This document shows positions 1 through 6,770 of a DNA stretch of 11,271 nt, one piece after another (position 1 is the stretch's first letter; every line of letters begins with the position of its first letter). The stretch spans positions 1 through 11,271 of the forward strand of contig JBBQPM010000212.1 of assembly GCA_038217425.1 (NCBI GenBank). Reading direction: 5' to 3'. A program made the position numbers and the translations under genes. The notes under the pieces were generated by a model. It was given only the letters and a program-made list of their open reading frames with translations, had not been told where the DNA came from and did not search any database. Source of the DNA: JAIEPT01 sp038217425. Its GTDB lineage: Bacteria; Planctomycetota; Planctomycetia; Gemmatales; Gemmataceae.

Positions 1-1
1 C

Positions 2-1135
2 ACTGATGGCGACGGCAAGGCCGATGTCTTCGAGGTCGTCACCGACGGCTGGGAAATCAACGGCGACTACCACGAATACGCCTTCGGCTCGCGCTTCGAT
101 CGCGAAGGCAATATCTGGATCACCCTCTGCCTCACCGGCTCGTTCAACTCCAACAACAAGTTCCGCGGCTGGGCCGGCAAAATCACCCGCGACGGCAAGT
201 TCGTCCCTACCACCAGCGGCGTTCGCTCCCCCGGCGGTATCGGCTTTAATGCCGTCGGCGACATTTTCTACACCGACAATCAAGGCCCCTGGAACGGCAC
301 CTGCGGCCTCAAATGCCTCACCGTCGGCGGCTTCGTCGGTCATCCCGACAGCTTCAAATGGTACGGCGAGAAAGAGGCCCAGTACCTCGGCAAGCCACCG
401 GGCATCCCCGAATCCAAGAGCCGAATTATGACCGAGGCCAAGAAGATCCCCGAACTCTATCCGACCTGCATTCTCTTCCCGTACCAGAAGATGGGCAACT
501 CGACTTCGGGCCTGGACTGCGATCTCTCCGAGGGGAAGTTCGGGCCGTTCGAGAAGCAACTCTTCGTCGGCGATCAATCGTTCTCGACGATCATGCGCGT
601 CCATCTCGAAAAGGTGAATGGCCGCTATCAGGGCGCCCTCTTTCCGTTCCGCCAGGGATTCGCGTCGGGCAACCTCGCGGTCCGCTTCGCCGGCGACGGT
701 TCGCTCCTGGTCGGCGGCACCAATCGCGGCTGGGGCTCGCGCGGCAACAAACCCTTCGCCGTCGAACGCCTGGTCTGGACCGGCAAGATTCCGTTCGAAA
801 TCCACGAGATGCGGGCCATGCCCGACGGCTTCGAACTGACGTTCACCAAGCCGATCGACGCAGACTCGGCGGCCAATCTCGAATCGTACGCGATCAAGAC
901 CTGGACGTACATCTTCCAGGCGAGTTACGGCAGCCCCGAGGTGGACGAGACGTTTCCGAAGATCACCAAGGCCGTCGTCGGCGCTGACAAGAAAAGCGTA
1001 CGGCTCACGGTCGAGGGCCTGCAAGAAGGCCACATCCATCATCTAAGGCCCACGGGCCTACGCTCGGCGGACGGCGAGGGCCTGCTGCACGTCGATGCTT
1101 ATTACACGCTGAATTACATTCCCGCGAAACGCTAA
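2..1135 (+). CDS. PVC-type beta-propeller / dehydrogenase-like protein, C-terminal part (5' truncated)
   Basis: The frame is open from the left edge to a TAA at 1133-1135, giving 377 visible residues without the native start. The visible part opens with TDGDGKADVFE, the repeated 'DTDGDGKADV' signature of the large exported propeller proteins of Planctomycetes and Verrucomicrobia (often named membrane-bound dehydrogenase-like, or PVC-type heme-binding when a CxxCH cytochrome domain is attached). Propeller-like blades follow (FDREGNIWITL, SPGGIGFNAVGDIFYTDNQG, LFVGDQSFSTIMRVHLEKV, LAVRFAGDGSLLVGGTNRGW). An all-beta C-terminal section ends near GLRSADGEGLLHVDAYYTLNYIP, a typical terminus for this family. 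The visible part has no CxxCH motif, so a heme domain, if present, lies upstream. The protein probably acts outside the cytoplasm on sugars or polysaccharide products, but no substrate can be named. An internal ATG at 428 continues the same frame and is not the real start. Confidence 0.8.
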   Translation, partial: TDGDGKADVFEVVTDGWEINGDYHEYAFGSRFDREGNIWITLCLTGSFNSNNKFRGWAGKITRDGKFVPTTSGVRSPGGIGFNAVGDIFYTDNQGPWNGTCGLKCLTVGGFVGHPDSFKWYGEKEAQYLGKPPGIPESKSRIMTEAKKIPELYPTCILFPYQKMGNSTSGLDCDLSEGKFGPFEKQLFVGDQSFSTIMRVHLEKVNGRYQGALFPFRQGFASGNLAVRFAGDGSLLVGGTNRGWGSRGNKPFAVERLVWTGKIPFEIHEMRAMPDGFELTFTKPIDADSAANLESYAIKTWTYIFQASYGSPEVDETFPKITKAVVGADKKSVRLTVEGLQEGHIHHLRPTGLRSADGEGLLHVDAYYTLNYIPAKR

Positions 1136-1136
1136 G

Positions 1137-1209
1137 GATTTCTGAGCCGGAAGCGTGAGCGACGAACACGAGAGAATCAATCGTCGCTCACGCTTCCGGC
1201 TCGGAAATC
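1137..1209. repeat. 29-bp-arm inverted repeat upstream of obg
   Basis: The left arm 1137-1165 pairs with the right arm 1181-1209. The inner 22 bp (1144-1165 with 1181-1202) are perfect, starting GAGCCGGAAGCGTGAGCGAC. One T/G mismatch (1143/1203) and six more paired bases (GATTTC/GAAATC) extend it. The loop 1166-1180 is ACACGAGAGAATCAA. It starts one base after the TAA of the upstream gene and ends 22 bases before the obg ATG. It can fold as a very stable hairpin on either strand and has no T-run, so it could act as a rho-independent-like end, an mRNA-end stabiliser, or a REP/MITE-like dispersed palindrome. The arms and positions are read directly; the role is inferred. Confidence 0.85.
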
Positions 1210-1220
1210 TGCCTCACGAC

Positions 1221-1226
1221 AGAGGA
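1221..1226 (+). promoter_or_regulatory. ribosome binding site of obg
   Basis: AGAGGA lies five bases before the ATG at 1232. It supports that start, together with the protein beginning MFVDRVEIYVKGGDGG, which matches the usual Obg N-terminus. Confidence 0.6.
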
Positions 1227-1231
1227 ATCCA

Positions 1232-2269
1232 ATGTTCGTCGATCGAGTTGAAATCTACGTCAAGGGGGGCGACGGCGGCCGAGGCATGTGCTCGTTCCGT
1301 CGGGAGAAGTACGTCCCCAAAGGCGGTCCCGACGGCGGCGACGGCGGCGACGGCGGCAACGTCATCCTCCGCGCCGTCCCCGGCACCGATAGCCTCGCCG
1401 AGATCGTCAACCGCAAACACTGGCGCGCCGTCTCCGGACAGCCCGGCGGCACCTCCCAGTGCAGCGGCAAATCCGCCCCCGACCTCATCATCCCCGTCCC
1501 CCCCGGCACCATCGTCTACGACCGCACGCGGGGCCACGTCCTGCGCGATCTTTCCGGCGCCAATCAGGAAGTCGTCGTCGCCACCGGCGGCAAAGGGGGC
1601 AAGGGAAACCGCTTCTTCGCCACCAGCACCAACCGCGCGCCCCGACAATTTCAAACCGGCGTCAAAGGCGAGGAACGTCGGCTCATCCTCGAACTCAAAG
1701 TGATCGCCGACGCCGGGCTCATCGGCCTGCCCAACGCGGGCAAGTCGACGCTCCTTAGCCGACTGTCGCAGGCGCATCCGGAGATCGCCGACTATCCGTT
1801 CACGACCAAGCATCCCAACCTTGGCATGGTCTTCCTGGGGCACGATCATTCCTTCGTGCTCGCCGATCTTCCCGGGCTCATCGAAGGCGCCAGCGCCGGC
1901 ATCGGCCTGGGGCACGAGTTCCTGCGCCATGTGGAACGGACCCGCGTCCTCGTCCATCTGGTCGAACCGCTCCCCAGCGACGCCAGCGATCCGCTCGACA
2001 ACTACCGCACCGTCCGCCGGGAACTCGAGCTCTACAATCCGCATCTTTTGAACCGTCCCGAGATCATCGTCGTCAGCAAGAGCGAACTCACCGATAGCGC
2101 TGAAGTGAGCGAGCGCATGGCCCGCGAACTCGATCGACCGGTGCTTGCGATCTCCGCGGTCACCGGCCAAGGGCTCGCGGAACTGGTGCGCGGCATCGCC
2201 GAGCGACTGCGCGAAATCAAGAGTGAGGAGCCGAAACCGACCGAATTGACGCCCGAGCCGGTTGCATGA
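1232..2269 (+). CDS. obg: Obg/CgtA family GTPase
   Basis: 345 residues, the usual length for the family. Obg GTPases bind the large ribosomal subunit and act in 50S maturation and stringent/stress responses in the cytoplasm. Residues 1-158 form the Gly-rich Obg fold (KGGDGGRG at 11-18, GGPDGGDGGDGG at 31-42, GGKGGKGN at 119-126). The G domain follows: G1 GLPNAGKS (165-172), the switch-I stretch DYPFTTKHPNLGMV (187-200), G3 DLPG (212-215) with LIEGA, and G5 SAVTG (308-312). The G4 position reads VVSKSEL (SKSE 282-285) instead of the usual NKxD, which is a departure worth noting. The C-terminus after residue 330 is a short Pro/Glu tail with no OCT domain. The stop TGA overlaps the start of the next gene (ATGATGA), so the two are probably co-translated. 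The identification is certain from the motifs. Confidence 0.97.
   Translation: MFVDRVEIYVKGGDGGRGMCSFRREKYVPKGGPDGGDGGDGGNVILRAVPGTDSLAEIVNRKHWRAVSGQPGGTSQCSGKSAPDLIIPVPPGTIVYDRTRGHVLRDLSGANQEVVVATGGKGGKGNRFFATSTNRAPRQFQTGVKGEERRLILELKVIADAGLIGLPNAGKSTLLSRLSQAHPEIADYPFTTKHPNLGMVFLGHDHSFVLADLPGLIEGASAGIGLGHEFLRHVERTRVLVHLVEPLPSDASDPLDNYRTVRRELELYNPHLLNRPEIIVVSKSELTDSAEVSERMARELDRPVLAISAVTGQGLAELVRGIAERLREIKSEEPKPTELTPEPVA
1331..1357 (+). repeat. three tandem GACGGCGGC units within obg
   Basis: Three exact 9-base copies encode the DGG runs of the Gly-rich Obg fold. They are explained by the conserved glycine pattern but could be prone to slippage. Confidence 0.7.
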
Positions 2270-2673
2270 TGAGTCTGCTGTTACGGCTATATTTCTGCAC
2301 GATCTTGCTGCTGGGGTCGATTCCTCAGCACTTGATCTGGGAAGTGCTGCGTCCCGCAGACCAGACTGCGGTTGTCGAGTCGTCGTGCTGCTGCGCCAAG
2401 GCGGGACGCAAGTGCCATTGCCAGGGGTGCAAGAACGAGGGCAAGCCGGCATCGAAGCAGAAGTCGGCGCCCGGCCCTGACGGCGCATACGAAGACGCCC
2501 CGTGCGATTGTCCGCTGCTCACGTGGGACGGTCTCAAGAAGACGCCGTTCGCGCCGATGGACTTCGTGGCCGAGACGGTCGCGTCGCCGATGCCGGAAAC
2601 GCTTTCGCCGCCCTACATTTCACTTCCGTTCGTCCTTCACGTCATCGAAACGCCGCCGCCTCGTTCGGTTTAG
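2266..2673 (+). CDS. small Cys-rich hypothetical protein with N-terminal hydrophobic segment
   Basis: 135 residues, not recognised as a named family. The ATG at 2266 overlaps the obg stop; a second ATG follows directly at 2269. Residues 4-20 (LLLRLYFCTILLLGSIP) are hydrophobic after a short start, consistent with a signal peptide or membrane anchor. A Cys cluster follows: C41-C42-C43, C50, C52, C55 and then C80 and C82 (motifs SSCCCAKAGRKCHCQGC and CDCP), separated by a Lys/Pro/Gly-rich linker. The spacing suggests metal coordination (Cu, Zn or Fe-S), but no family match can be claimed. The rest (90-135) is Pro-rich and ends IETPPPRSV. The translational coupling to obg is seen in the sequence; whether it has any functional link with Obg is unknown. 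The clear hydrophobic N-terminus and the coupling argue that the gene is real. Confidence 0.7.
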   Translation: MMSLLLRLYFCTILLLGSIPQHLIWEVLRPADQTAVVESSCCCAKAGRKCHCQGCKNEGKPASKQKSAPGPDGAYEDAPCDCPLLTWDGLKKTPFAPMDFVAETVASPMPETLSPPYISLPFVLHVIETPPPRSV

Positions 2674-2695
2674 CCCCTCCCAAATGCAGGCGCCC

Positions 2696-2792
2696 GTTTA
2701 GCCGCCGCCTCCTCGCGGCGCGGACGCGTGCGCTGCCACGATTAAACATTCGGACACGACCTGTCCGTGCCGCCAGGAGGCGGCGGCTAAAC
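2696..2792. repeat. 30-bp-arm imperfect inverted repeat (GC-rich palindrome)
   Basis: The left arm 2696-2725 pairs with the right arm 2763-2792. The outer 18 bp are perfect (GTTTAGCCGCCGCCTCCT with its complement), then GCGGC and CGGAC pair after single mismatches at 2714/2774 and 2720/2768. The region between the arms (2726-2762) contains CGGACA (2751-2756), which can pair instead with TGTCCG (2762-2767). It lies between the stop of the Cys-rich gene (2673) and the prepilin-like gene (2843). This is the size and layout of a dispersed palindromic element, or a terminator without a T-run. The 170-base gap holds no other clear feature. Confidence 0.85.
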
Positions 2793-2842
2793 CCCCATGC
2801 CACGATACTTCAACAAAACATACGACACAGGAAACTCCGCAA

Positions 2843-3655
2843 ATGACCCCAAAAAACAGAACTCGCGCTGCTCTCACATTGATGGAACTGCTCATCACGA
2901 TCTCGCTGCTGGCGATCATCGCACTGGTGGCGATTCCCAAGCTCATCGACGTTTACGAACGAAGCCGGTCGGGCGTCCAGGCATATAGTCTCGCGGACTC
3001 CTCGCGCATGATTGAGAACTTCTACGGCCTGAACCAAAAGTATCCCGACGGCTGGGATTCGCTCATGGACAGCACTGGCGCCGCGTTGTACAGCGAGTTG
3101 GCAGCGGAAATCGAATCGCCCAACACACTGCTCACGACCGCGACGCTCACCGATGCTCAGGTCGCTTCGCTGAGCGCCATCGGCATCAGCCACGTCTTCC
3201 TCCACGATTCGACGTCGGAGCCCAATTTCAGCAGCACGGATCGCAGGCACTTGGGAGCCGGTAATGGACACGACGGTACCGCGAACATCAACGTGGTAGC
3301 AGCGATCGACAAAACCACCGGCAGCGAAGGCCTCAACTTGCTCGTGAACAATCTCGGACTGAATCCGAACAAAAGCGCCACCGACACCTCCATGCCGACG
3401 ATCACGAACAACATATTCGTCGTACTCGGACTGGGTCACAAGACGACGCTGGTGCAATCGATGACGCAGGGGGCGCCGGTCTTTCCGTTACAGTCCAATG
3501 CGGTTGCCTACGGGCGGGCCTTGGCGGTCTTCATGGTGCCCAATGACGGTACGACCCGGAATGCGAAGTTCGTTGGTTTAGTGGGCCCGGACGGACGAAC
3601 GATTCGCGAAGCGATCAGCGACTACCGCAATCCCGCCGGGCCAGTGCCGCACTAA
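2843..3655 (+). CDS. prepilin-like protein (type II secretion / type IV pilin N-terminal motif)
   Basis: 270 residues. The N-terminus reads MTPKNRTRAA then LTLMELLITISLLAIIALVA: a short basic leader, a hydrophobic helix, and Glu at position +5 of the predicted mature protein (E15). Prepilin peptidase would cut between A10 and L11. The usual -1 Gly is Ala here. This class is exported through a type II secretion or type IV pilus-like machine and sits in the inner membrane by its N-terminal helix. The remaining ~235 residues are a large soluble domain (YGLNQKYPDGWDSLMDS and later VAYGRALAVFMVPNDGT) that I do not recognise. It lacks the HxxxxxxxxxDG ending of the common DUF1559 pilin-like proteins of planctomycetes. 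AGGAAA about nine bases upstream supports the ATG at 2843. The partner secretion genes are not in this window. Confidence 0.85.
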   Translation: MTPKNRTRAALTLMELLITISLLAIIALVAIPKLIDVYERSRSGVQAYSLADSSRMIENFYGLNQKYPDGWDSLMDSTGAALYSELAAEIESPNTLLTTATLTDAQVASLSAIGISHVFLHDSTSEPNFSSTDRRHLGAGNGHDGTANINVVAAIDKTTGSEGLNLLVNNLGLNPNKSATDTSMPTITNNIFVVLGLGHKTTLVQSMTQGAPVFPLQSNAVAYGRALAVFMVPNDGTTRNAKFVGLVGPDGRTIREAISDYRNPAGPVPH

Positions 3656-3680
3656 ACGGTTAATCGAATGGCGAGCAAGA

Positions 3681-3745
3681 AGCCACAGAGAGCAACTGAG
3701 AAAACGTGCGGAGAATCGACGTTTTCTCAGTTGCTCTCTGTGGCT
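3681..3745. terminator. perfect 27-bp palindrome between convergent genes; likely bidirectional terminator
   Basis: The left arm 3681-3707 (starts AGCCACAGAGAGCAACTGAG) is exactly complementary to 3719-3745, with an 11-base loop GCGGAGAATCG. It lies between the stop of the prepilin-like gene (3655) and the stop of guaA (3775, minus strand). Each arm carries an AAAA/TTTT stretch near the loop rather than a trailing T-run, so it is not a textbook intrinsic terminator. A role in ending or protecting both convergent transcripts is inference from position. Confidence 0.65.
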
Positions 3746-3774
3746 CGTCTCTTGATGAAGCGATAGGACCGCAA

Positions 3775-5328
3775 CTATTCCCACTCGATGGTCGCGGGGG
3801 GTTTGCTGCTGATGTCGTAGACGACGCGGTTGACGCCCTTGACCTTGTTGATGATCCGCGTCGAAATCCGGGCCAGCAGGTCGTACGGCAAATGCGACCA
3901 GTCGGCCGTCATGAAGTCGTCCGTCTGCACCGCACGGACCGCGACCGCGTTTTCGTAGGTTCGGCCATCGCCCATCACGCCGACCGATTGCACCGGCAAG
4001 AGGACCGCGAACGCCTGTGACGTCTGCCGATACCAGCCGGAAGTCTTCAGTTCATCGAGCACGATTGCATCGGCCTGACGCAGCACGTCGAGCCGCGACT
4101 TCGACACGGGCCCAAGACAGCGAACCGCGAGACCGGGGCCCGGAAACGGATGCCGCCAAACCAGGTTCTCGGGGAGGCCGAGTTCCAGTCCGAGTCGGCG
4201 CACTTCGTCCTTGAAGAGATCCTTGAGCGGCTCGATCAGCTCGAAGCCGAGCTCCTTGGGGAGCCCGCCGACGTTGTGATGCGTTTTGATCGTTACCGAA
4301 GGCCCGTCGACCGCGGCGCCGCTCTCGATCACGTCGGGATAGAGCGTTCCCTGGGCGAGGAATTTGGCGCTGGCGATCTGCTTGGCTTCGTCCTTGAAGA
4401 CGTCGATGAAGACGTGGCCGATGATCTTGCGTTTTTCCTGCGGATCGGAGACGTCCTTGAGGGCGGCGAGGAATCGGTCGGCGGCGTCCACGGTGTGCAG
4501 GTCGGCGCCGAAGTGATCGCGAAACGTCCGCCTGACCGCCTCGGATTCGCCCTGGCGCAAAAGGCCGTTGTCGACGAAGATGCAGGCGAGCTGGGGACCG
4601 ACGGCTTTAAGCAGCAGCGCCGCGGCCACGGAGGAGTCGACGCCCCCCGAAAGGCCGCAAATGACGCGATGGTCGCCGATCCGCGCCCGCAGCTCCGACA
4701 CCGTGCTGTCGATGAACGATTGCAGCTTCCAGGCCCCGGTGCATCCGCAAATCTCGTACAGGAAGTTTCGTAAGATCTGACTCCCGTACGGCGAGTGCGA
4801 AACTTCGGGATGAAATTGCAACCCGAAGACCGGACGATCGCGATGGCGGACGGCGGCGAAGGGGCACGTCTCCGTCGCGGCGAGCGGCAGAAAGCTTTCG
4901 TCGACGAAATGGACCTGGTCGCCGTGACTCATCCAGACGATCGACTCGTCGGGGACGTTGGCGAAGAGCCCGTCCTGAGCGTCGATCTTGAGATGCGCCC
5001 GGCCGAACTCGCGGCTCGGCGCGGGGCTGACCTTGCCCCCCAGCACCTGGCAGGCGAGTTGCATGCCGTAGCAGATGCCCAGCACGGGGATGCCGAGGTC
5101 GAAGAGTCCGGGATCGCAGCCGGGGGCGCCGGGGTCGTAGACGCTGGCGGGTCCGCCGGAGAGGATGATGCCGGCGGGGGCGAGTTCGCGCACGCGCTCG
5201 GCAGAGAGATCGTGGCGCACGATCTGGCAGAAAACCTGGTGTTCGCGCACCCGGCGAGCGATGAGCTGGCCGTACTGCGAGCCGAAATCGAAAATGAGGA
5301 TTCGCTGTTGAGCCGAGGTCGCGGTCAT
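3775..5328 (-). CDS. guaA: GMP synthase (glutamine-hydrolysing)
   Basis: 517 residues, the normal length. It converts XMP to GMP with ATP and glutamine, the last step of guanine nucleotide synthesis, in the cytoplasm. The N-terminal class I glutamine amidotransferase domain begins at ILIFDFGSQYGQLIARRV. Its catalytic triad is Cys86 in GICYGMQ, and His173 and Glu175 in QFHPEVSH. The ATP-pyrophosphatase domain has the P-loop SGGVDSS at 227-233, then the XMP-binding/dimerisation domain (TIKTHHNVGGLP, HPFPGPGLAVR), ending in the family-typical PPATIEWE. It follows proC by 31 bases on the same strand, so the two are probably one transcript. No strong Shine-Dalgarno sequence precedes its ATG. The identification is certain. 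Confidence 0.98.
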   Translation of the reverse strand: MTATSAQQRILIFDFGSQYGQLIARRVREHQVFCQIVRHDLSAERVRELAPAGIILSGGPASVYDPGAPGCDPGLFDLGIPVLGICYGMQLACQVLGGKVSPAPSREFGRAHLKIDAQDGLFANVPDESIVWMSHGDQVHFVDESFLPLAATETCPFAAVRHRDRPVFGLQFHPEVSHSPYGSQILRNFLYEICGCTGAWKLQSFIDSTVSELRARIGDHRVICGLSGGVDSSVAAALLLKAVGPQLACIFVDNGLLRQGESEAVRRTFRDHFGADLHTVDAADRFLAALKDVSDPQEKRKIIGHVFIDVFKDEAKQIASAKFLAQGTLYPDVIESGAAVDGPSVTIKTHHNVGGLPKELGFELIEPLKDLFKDEVRRLGLELGLPENLVWRHPFPGPGLAVRCLGPVSKSRLDVLRQADAIVLDELKTSGWYRQTSQAFAVLLPVQSVGVMGDGRTYENAVAVRAVQTDDFMTADWSHLPYDLLARISTRIINKVKGVNRVVYDISSKPPATIEWE

Positions 5329-5359
5329 CGGGTGGTCACTGCTGGAGAAGGAAAGGAAA

Positions 5360-6169
5360 TCACTGTCCCAGTTCGATTGAGCGGAGCGTGGCAGCTTCGA
5401 CGGCGTTCATCAGCGCCGCGCGCACGCCGCCGCGCTCCAGGGCGTGCAGCCCGGCAATGGTCGTGCCCCCCGGGCTGGTCACCATGTCTTTGAGGACGCC
5501 CGGATGCAGTCCCGTTTCCAGCGCCATCTTGGCGGCGCCGAACAGCGTCTGGGCGGCGAGAAGCTGCGCCGCGTCGCGGGGCAAGCCCATGCGTACGCCG
5601 CCGTCGCTGAGCGCCTCGAGCAGAAGAAACACATACGCCGGACCGCTGCCGGAAAGCCCGGTGACGGCGTCGAGCAATCTCTCCGGCACCTGAATCGCCC
5701 GGCCCACGCCGGAGAGAAGCCGGTCGACGATTTGTTGATCGTCCGCGGTCGCCCGGCTACCGAGCGCGTAAGCGGAAGCGCTGGCGCCGACGAGACAAGG
5801 GGTGTTGGGCATCACGCGTACCAGACGACGTTCGCCCAGCGTCTTCGCGATTTGCTGGAGCGGAATCCCGGCCGCGATCGACACGATCAAGTGCCGCTCG
5901 GTCACCTCGGGTGCGATCTCGGCGAGCACCTGGGCCATCATCTGCGGTTTGACCGCGAGCAGGACGACGTCGCTTTCGCGAACCACGGCCCGGTTATCGT
6001 TCGTCGGCGTAACGCCGACCTCTTGAGCGAAGGCGCTGCGTGCGCCAGCCGAGGGATCGCTGGCGCGGAGGGATGCAGTTTGGAGGAGCCCGGCGCGGAG
6101 CCAGCCGACGGCGAGGGCCGTCGCCATCTTCCCTGCGCCCAGAAATCCTACCCGCACATCGGTGCTCAT
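5360..6169 (-). CDS. proC: pyrroline-5-carboxylate reductase
   Basis: 269 residues from the ATG at 6169. It reduces 1-pyrroline-5-carboxylate to L-proline with NAD(P)H, the last step of proline synthesis, in the cytoplasm. It begins MSTDVRVGFLGAGKMATALA, with the Rossmann motif GFLGAGKM at 8-15. RVMPNTPCLVG follows near 118-128, then SGSGPAY at 173-179 and the P5CR signature HPGVLKDMVTSPGGTTIAGL at 222-241. The frame is open upstream to an ATG at 6244, but the extra 25 residues do not resemble the family, whose members begin a few residues before the GxGxM loop, so the shorter start is chosen. guaA follows 31 bases downstream, and an Lrp-type regulator is divergent upstream, which makes proC a plausible target of that regulator. 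Confidence 0.95.
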   Translation of the reverse strand: MSTDVRVGFLGAGKMATALAVGWLRAGLLQTASLRASDPSAGARSAFAQEVGVTPTNDNRAVVRESDVVLLAVKPQMMAQVLAEIAPEVTERHLIVSIAAGIPLQQIAKTLGERRLVRVMPNTPCLVGASASAYALGSRATADDQQIVDRLLSGVGRAIQVPERLLDAVTGLSGSGPAYVFLLLEALSDGGVRMGLPRDAAQLLAAQTLFGAAKMALETGLHPGVLKDMVTSPGGTTIAGLHALERGGVRAALMNAVEAATLRSIELGQ

Positions 6170-6227
6170 CAGAAGGTCCGCAAAAGAAGTATTGTATGGA
6201 AACGGCCGCAGACGCCAGATGGACTTT

Positions 6228-6266
6228 TTCGAGCGTTCGGACAACTTGACGGTTCTTCGATTCGAA
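6228..6266. promoter_or_regulatory. TTCGA half-site cluster, possible Lrp-family operator
   Basis: TTCGA occurs at 6228-6232, 6256-6260 and 6261-6265, and TTCGG at 6236-6240. Positions 6256-6266 form an exact 11-base palindrome TTCGATTCGAA. This palindrome lies inside the -35/-10 spacer of the lrp-like promoter, in the divergent gap shared with proC. Lrp/AsnC proteins commonly control their own and divergent promoters, so an operator role is reasonable but inferred. Confidence 0.35.
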
Positions 6267-6275
6267 TGCTATAAT
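6246..6275 (+). promoter_or_regulatory. sigma70-type promoter of the lrp-like gene
   Basis: The -35 box TTGACG (6246-6251) and an exact -10 box TATAAT (6270-6275) are separated by 18 bases. The -10 is also preceded by TG at 6267-6268, an extended -10. A transcript would start near 6282, giving a leader of about 27 bases before the ATG at 6309. This is the best housekeeping promoter in the window and would also transcribe the selenoprotein-candidate gene. Confidence 0.75.
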
Positions 6276-6294
6276 CACTTCATACATCGGAATC

Positions 6295-6302
6295 AAAGGT
6301 GA
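6295..6302 (+). promoter_or_regulatory. ribosome binding site of the lrp-like gene
   Basis: AAAGGTGA lies six bases before the ATG at 6309 and fixes that start. Confidence 0.65.
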
Positions 6303-6308
6303 ATCAGC

Positions 6309-6770
6309 ATGGACGACGTCGATTTGAAGGCGATGATGACGCTGATGCATGACGGCCGTATTTCGTGGGCGGCGCTGGGCGAACTTCTGGGAATGTCCGC
6401 GCCGTCGGCGGCGGAACGGGTGCGCAAGCTCGAAGCGGGCGGCGCCATCCTCGGCTACGCCGCCCGTCCTGATCCGACCACGCTCGGCTTCGGCCTCGCC
6501 GCCTTCATCGGCGTCACCCTCGAGCGACCCGAACATCGGCAGACGTTCCTCAAGCTCGTCGCCAAGCAGGGCGAAGTTCAGGAGTGCCATCACGTCGCCG
6601 GCGATTACGATTATCTTCTTAAGGTCCGGTGCCGATCGATGAGCGATCTCGATCGCTTCATCAGCGAGACGCTCAAGGGCATTCGCGGCGTCGCGCAGAC
6701 GCGCACGACCATCGTCCTATCCACCAACAAGGAAACGCTCGCCTTGCCCCTGGGAGGCACGCAGCCATGA
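6309..6770 (+). CDS. Lrp/AsnC family transcriptional regulator
   Basis: 153 residues, full family length. The N-terminal winged helix-turn-helix is at about 3-48 (DLKAMMTLMHDGRIS, then LGELLGMSAPSAAERVRKLE). The RAM/AsnC ligand-binding and oligomerisation domain is at about 62-138, with the typical VAGDYDYLLKVRC stretch (96-108) and a hydrophobic final strand TRTTIVLST. These proteins bind DNA as dimers or octamers and respond to amino acids. It is divergent from proC across a 139-base gap, so proline or another amino acid is a possible signal, but no ligand can be read from the sequence. The stop overlaps the start of the next gene (ATGA at 6767-6770), so the two are translationally coupled. 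Which genes it controls, beyond likely itself, is inference. Confidence 0.92.
   Translation: MDDVDLKAMMTLMHDGRISWAALGELLGMSAPSAAERVRKLEAGGAILGYAARPDPTTLGFGLAAFIGVTLERPEHRQTFLKLVAKQGEVQECHHVAGDYDYLLKVRCRSMSDLDRFISETLKGIRGVAQTRTTIVLSTNKETLALPLGGTQP
6752..6757 (+). promoter_or_regulatory. strong ribosome binding site of the thioredoxin-like selenoprotein candidate
   Basis: GGGAGG inside the end of the lrp-like gene lies nine bases before the ATG at 6767. It shows that this ATG is an active start even though the frame meets a TGA 73 codons later. Confidence 0.65.

Noticed and set aside
6..987. Plus-strand frames at 6-431 and 313-987 over the left-edge gene
   Set aside because: Their Arg/Ser/Pro-rich products are out-of-frame readings of the propeller gene, whose own frame is continuous from base 2.
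1214..2488. 424-codon minus-strand open frame opposite obg
   Set aside because: It is the antisense shadow of a certain obg gene in GC-rich DNA, and its Asp/Gly/Ala-rich product has no recognisable domain.
2810..3457. 215-codon minus-strand frame opposite the prepilin-like gene
   Set aside because: The plus strand has a clear prepilin N-terminus and ribosome binding site; the antisense product has no such support.
4150..5493. Long plus-strand frames opposite guaA and proC
   Set aside because: Shadows of fully conserved enzymes on the minus strand.
6170..6244. Upstream start for proC at 6244
   Set aside because: The extra 25 residues do not resemble the family, and the segment overlaps the divergent promoter region.
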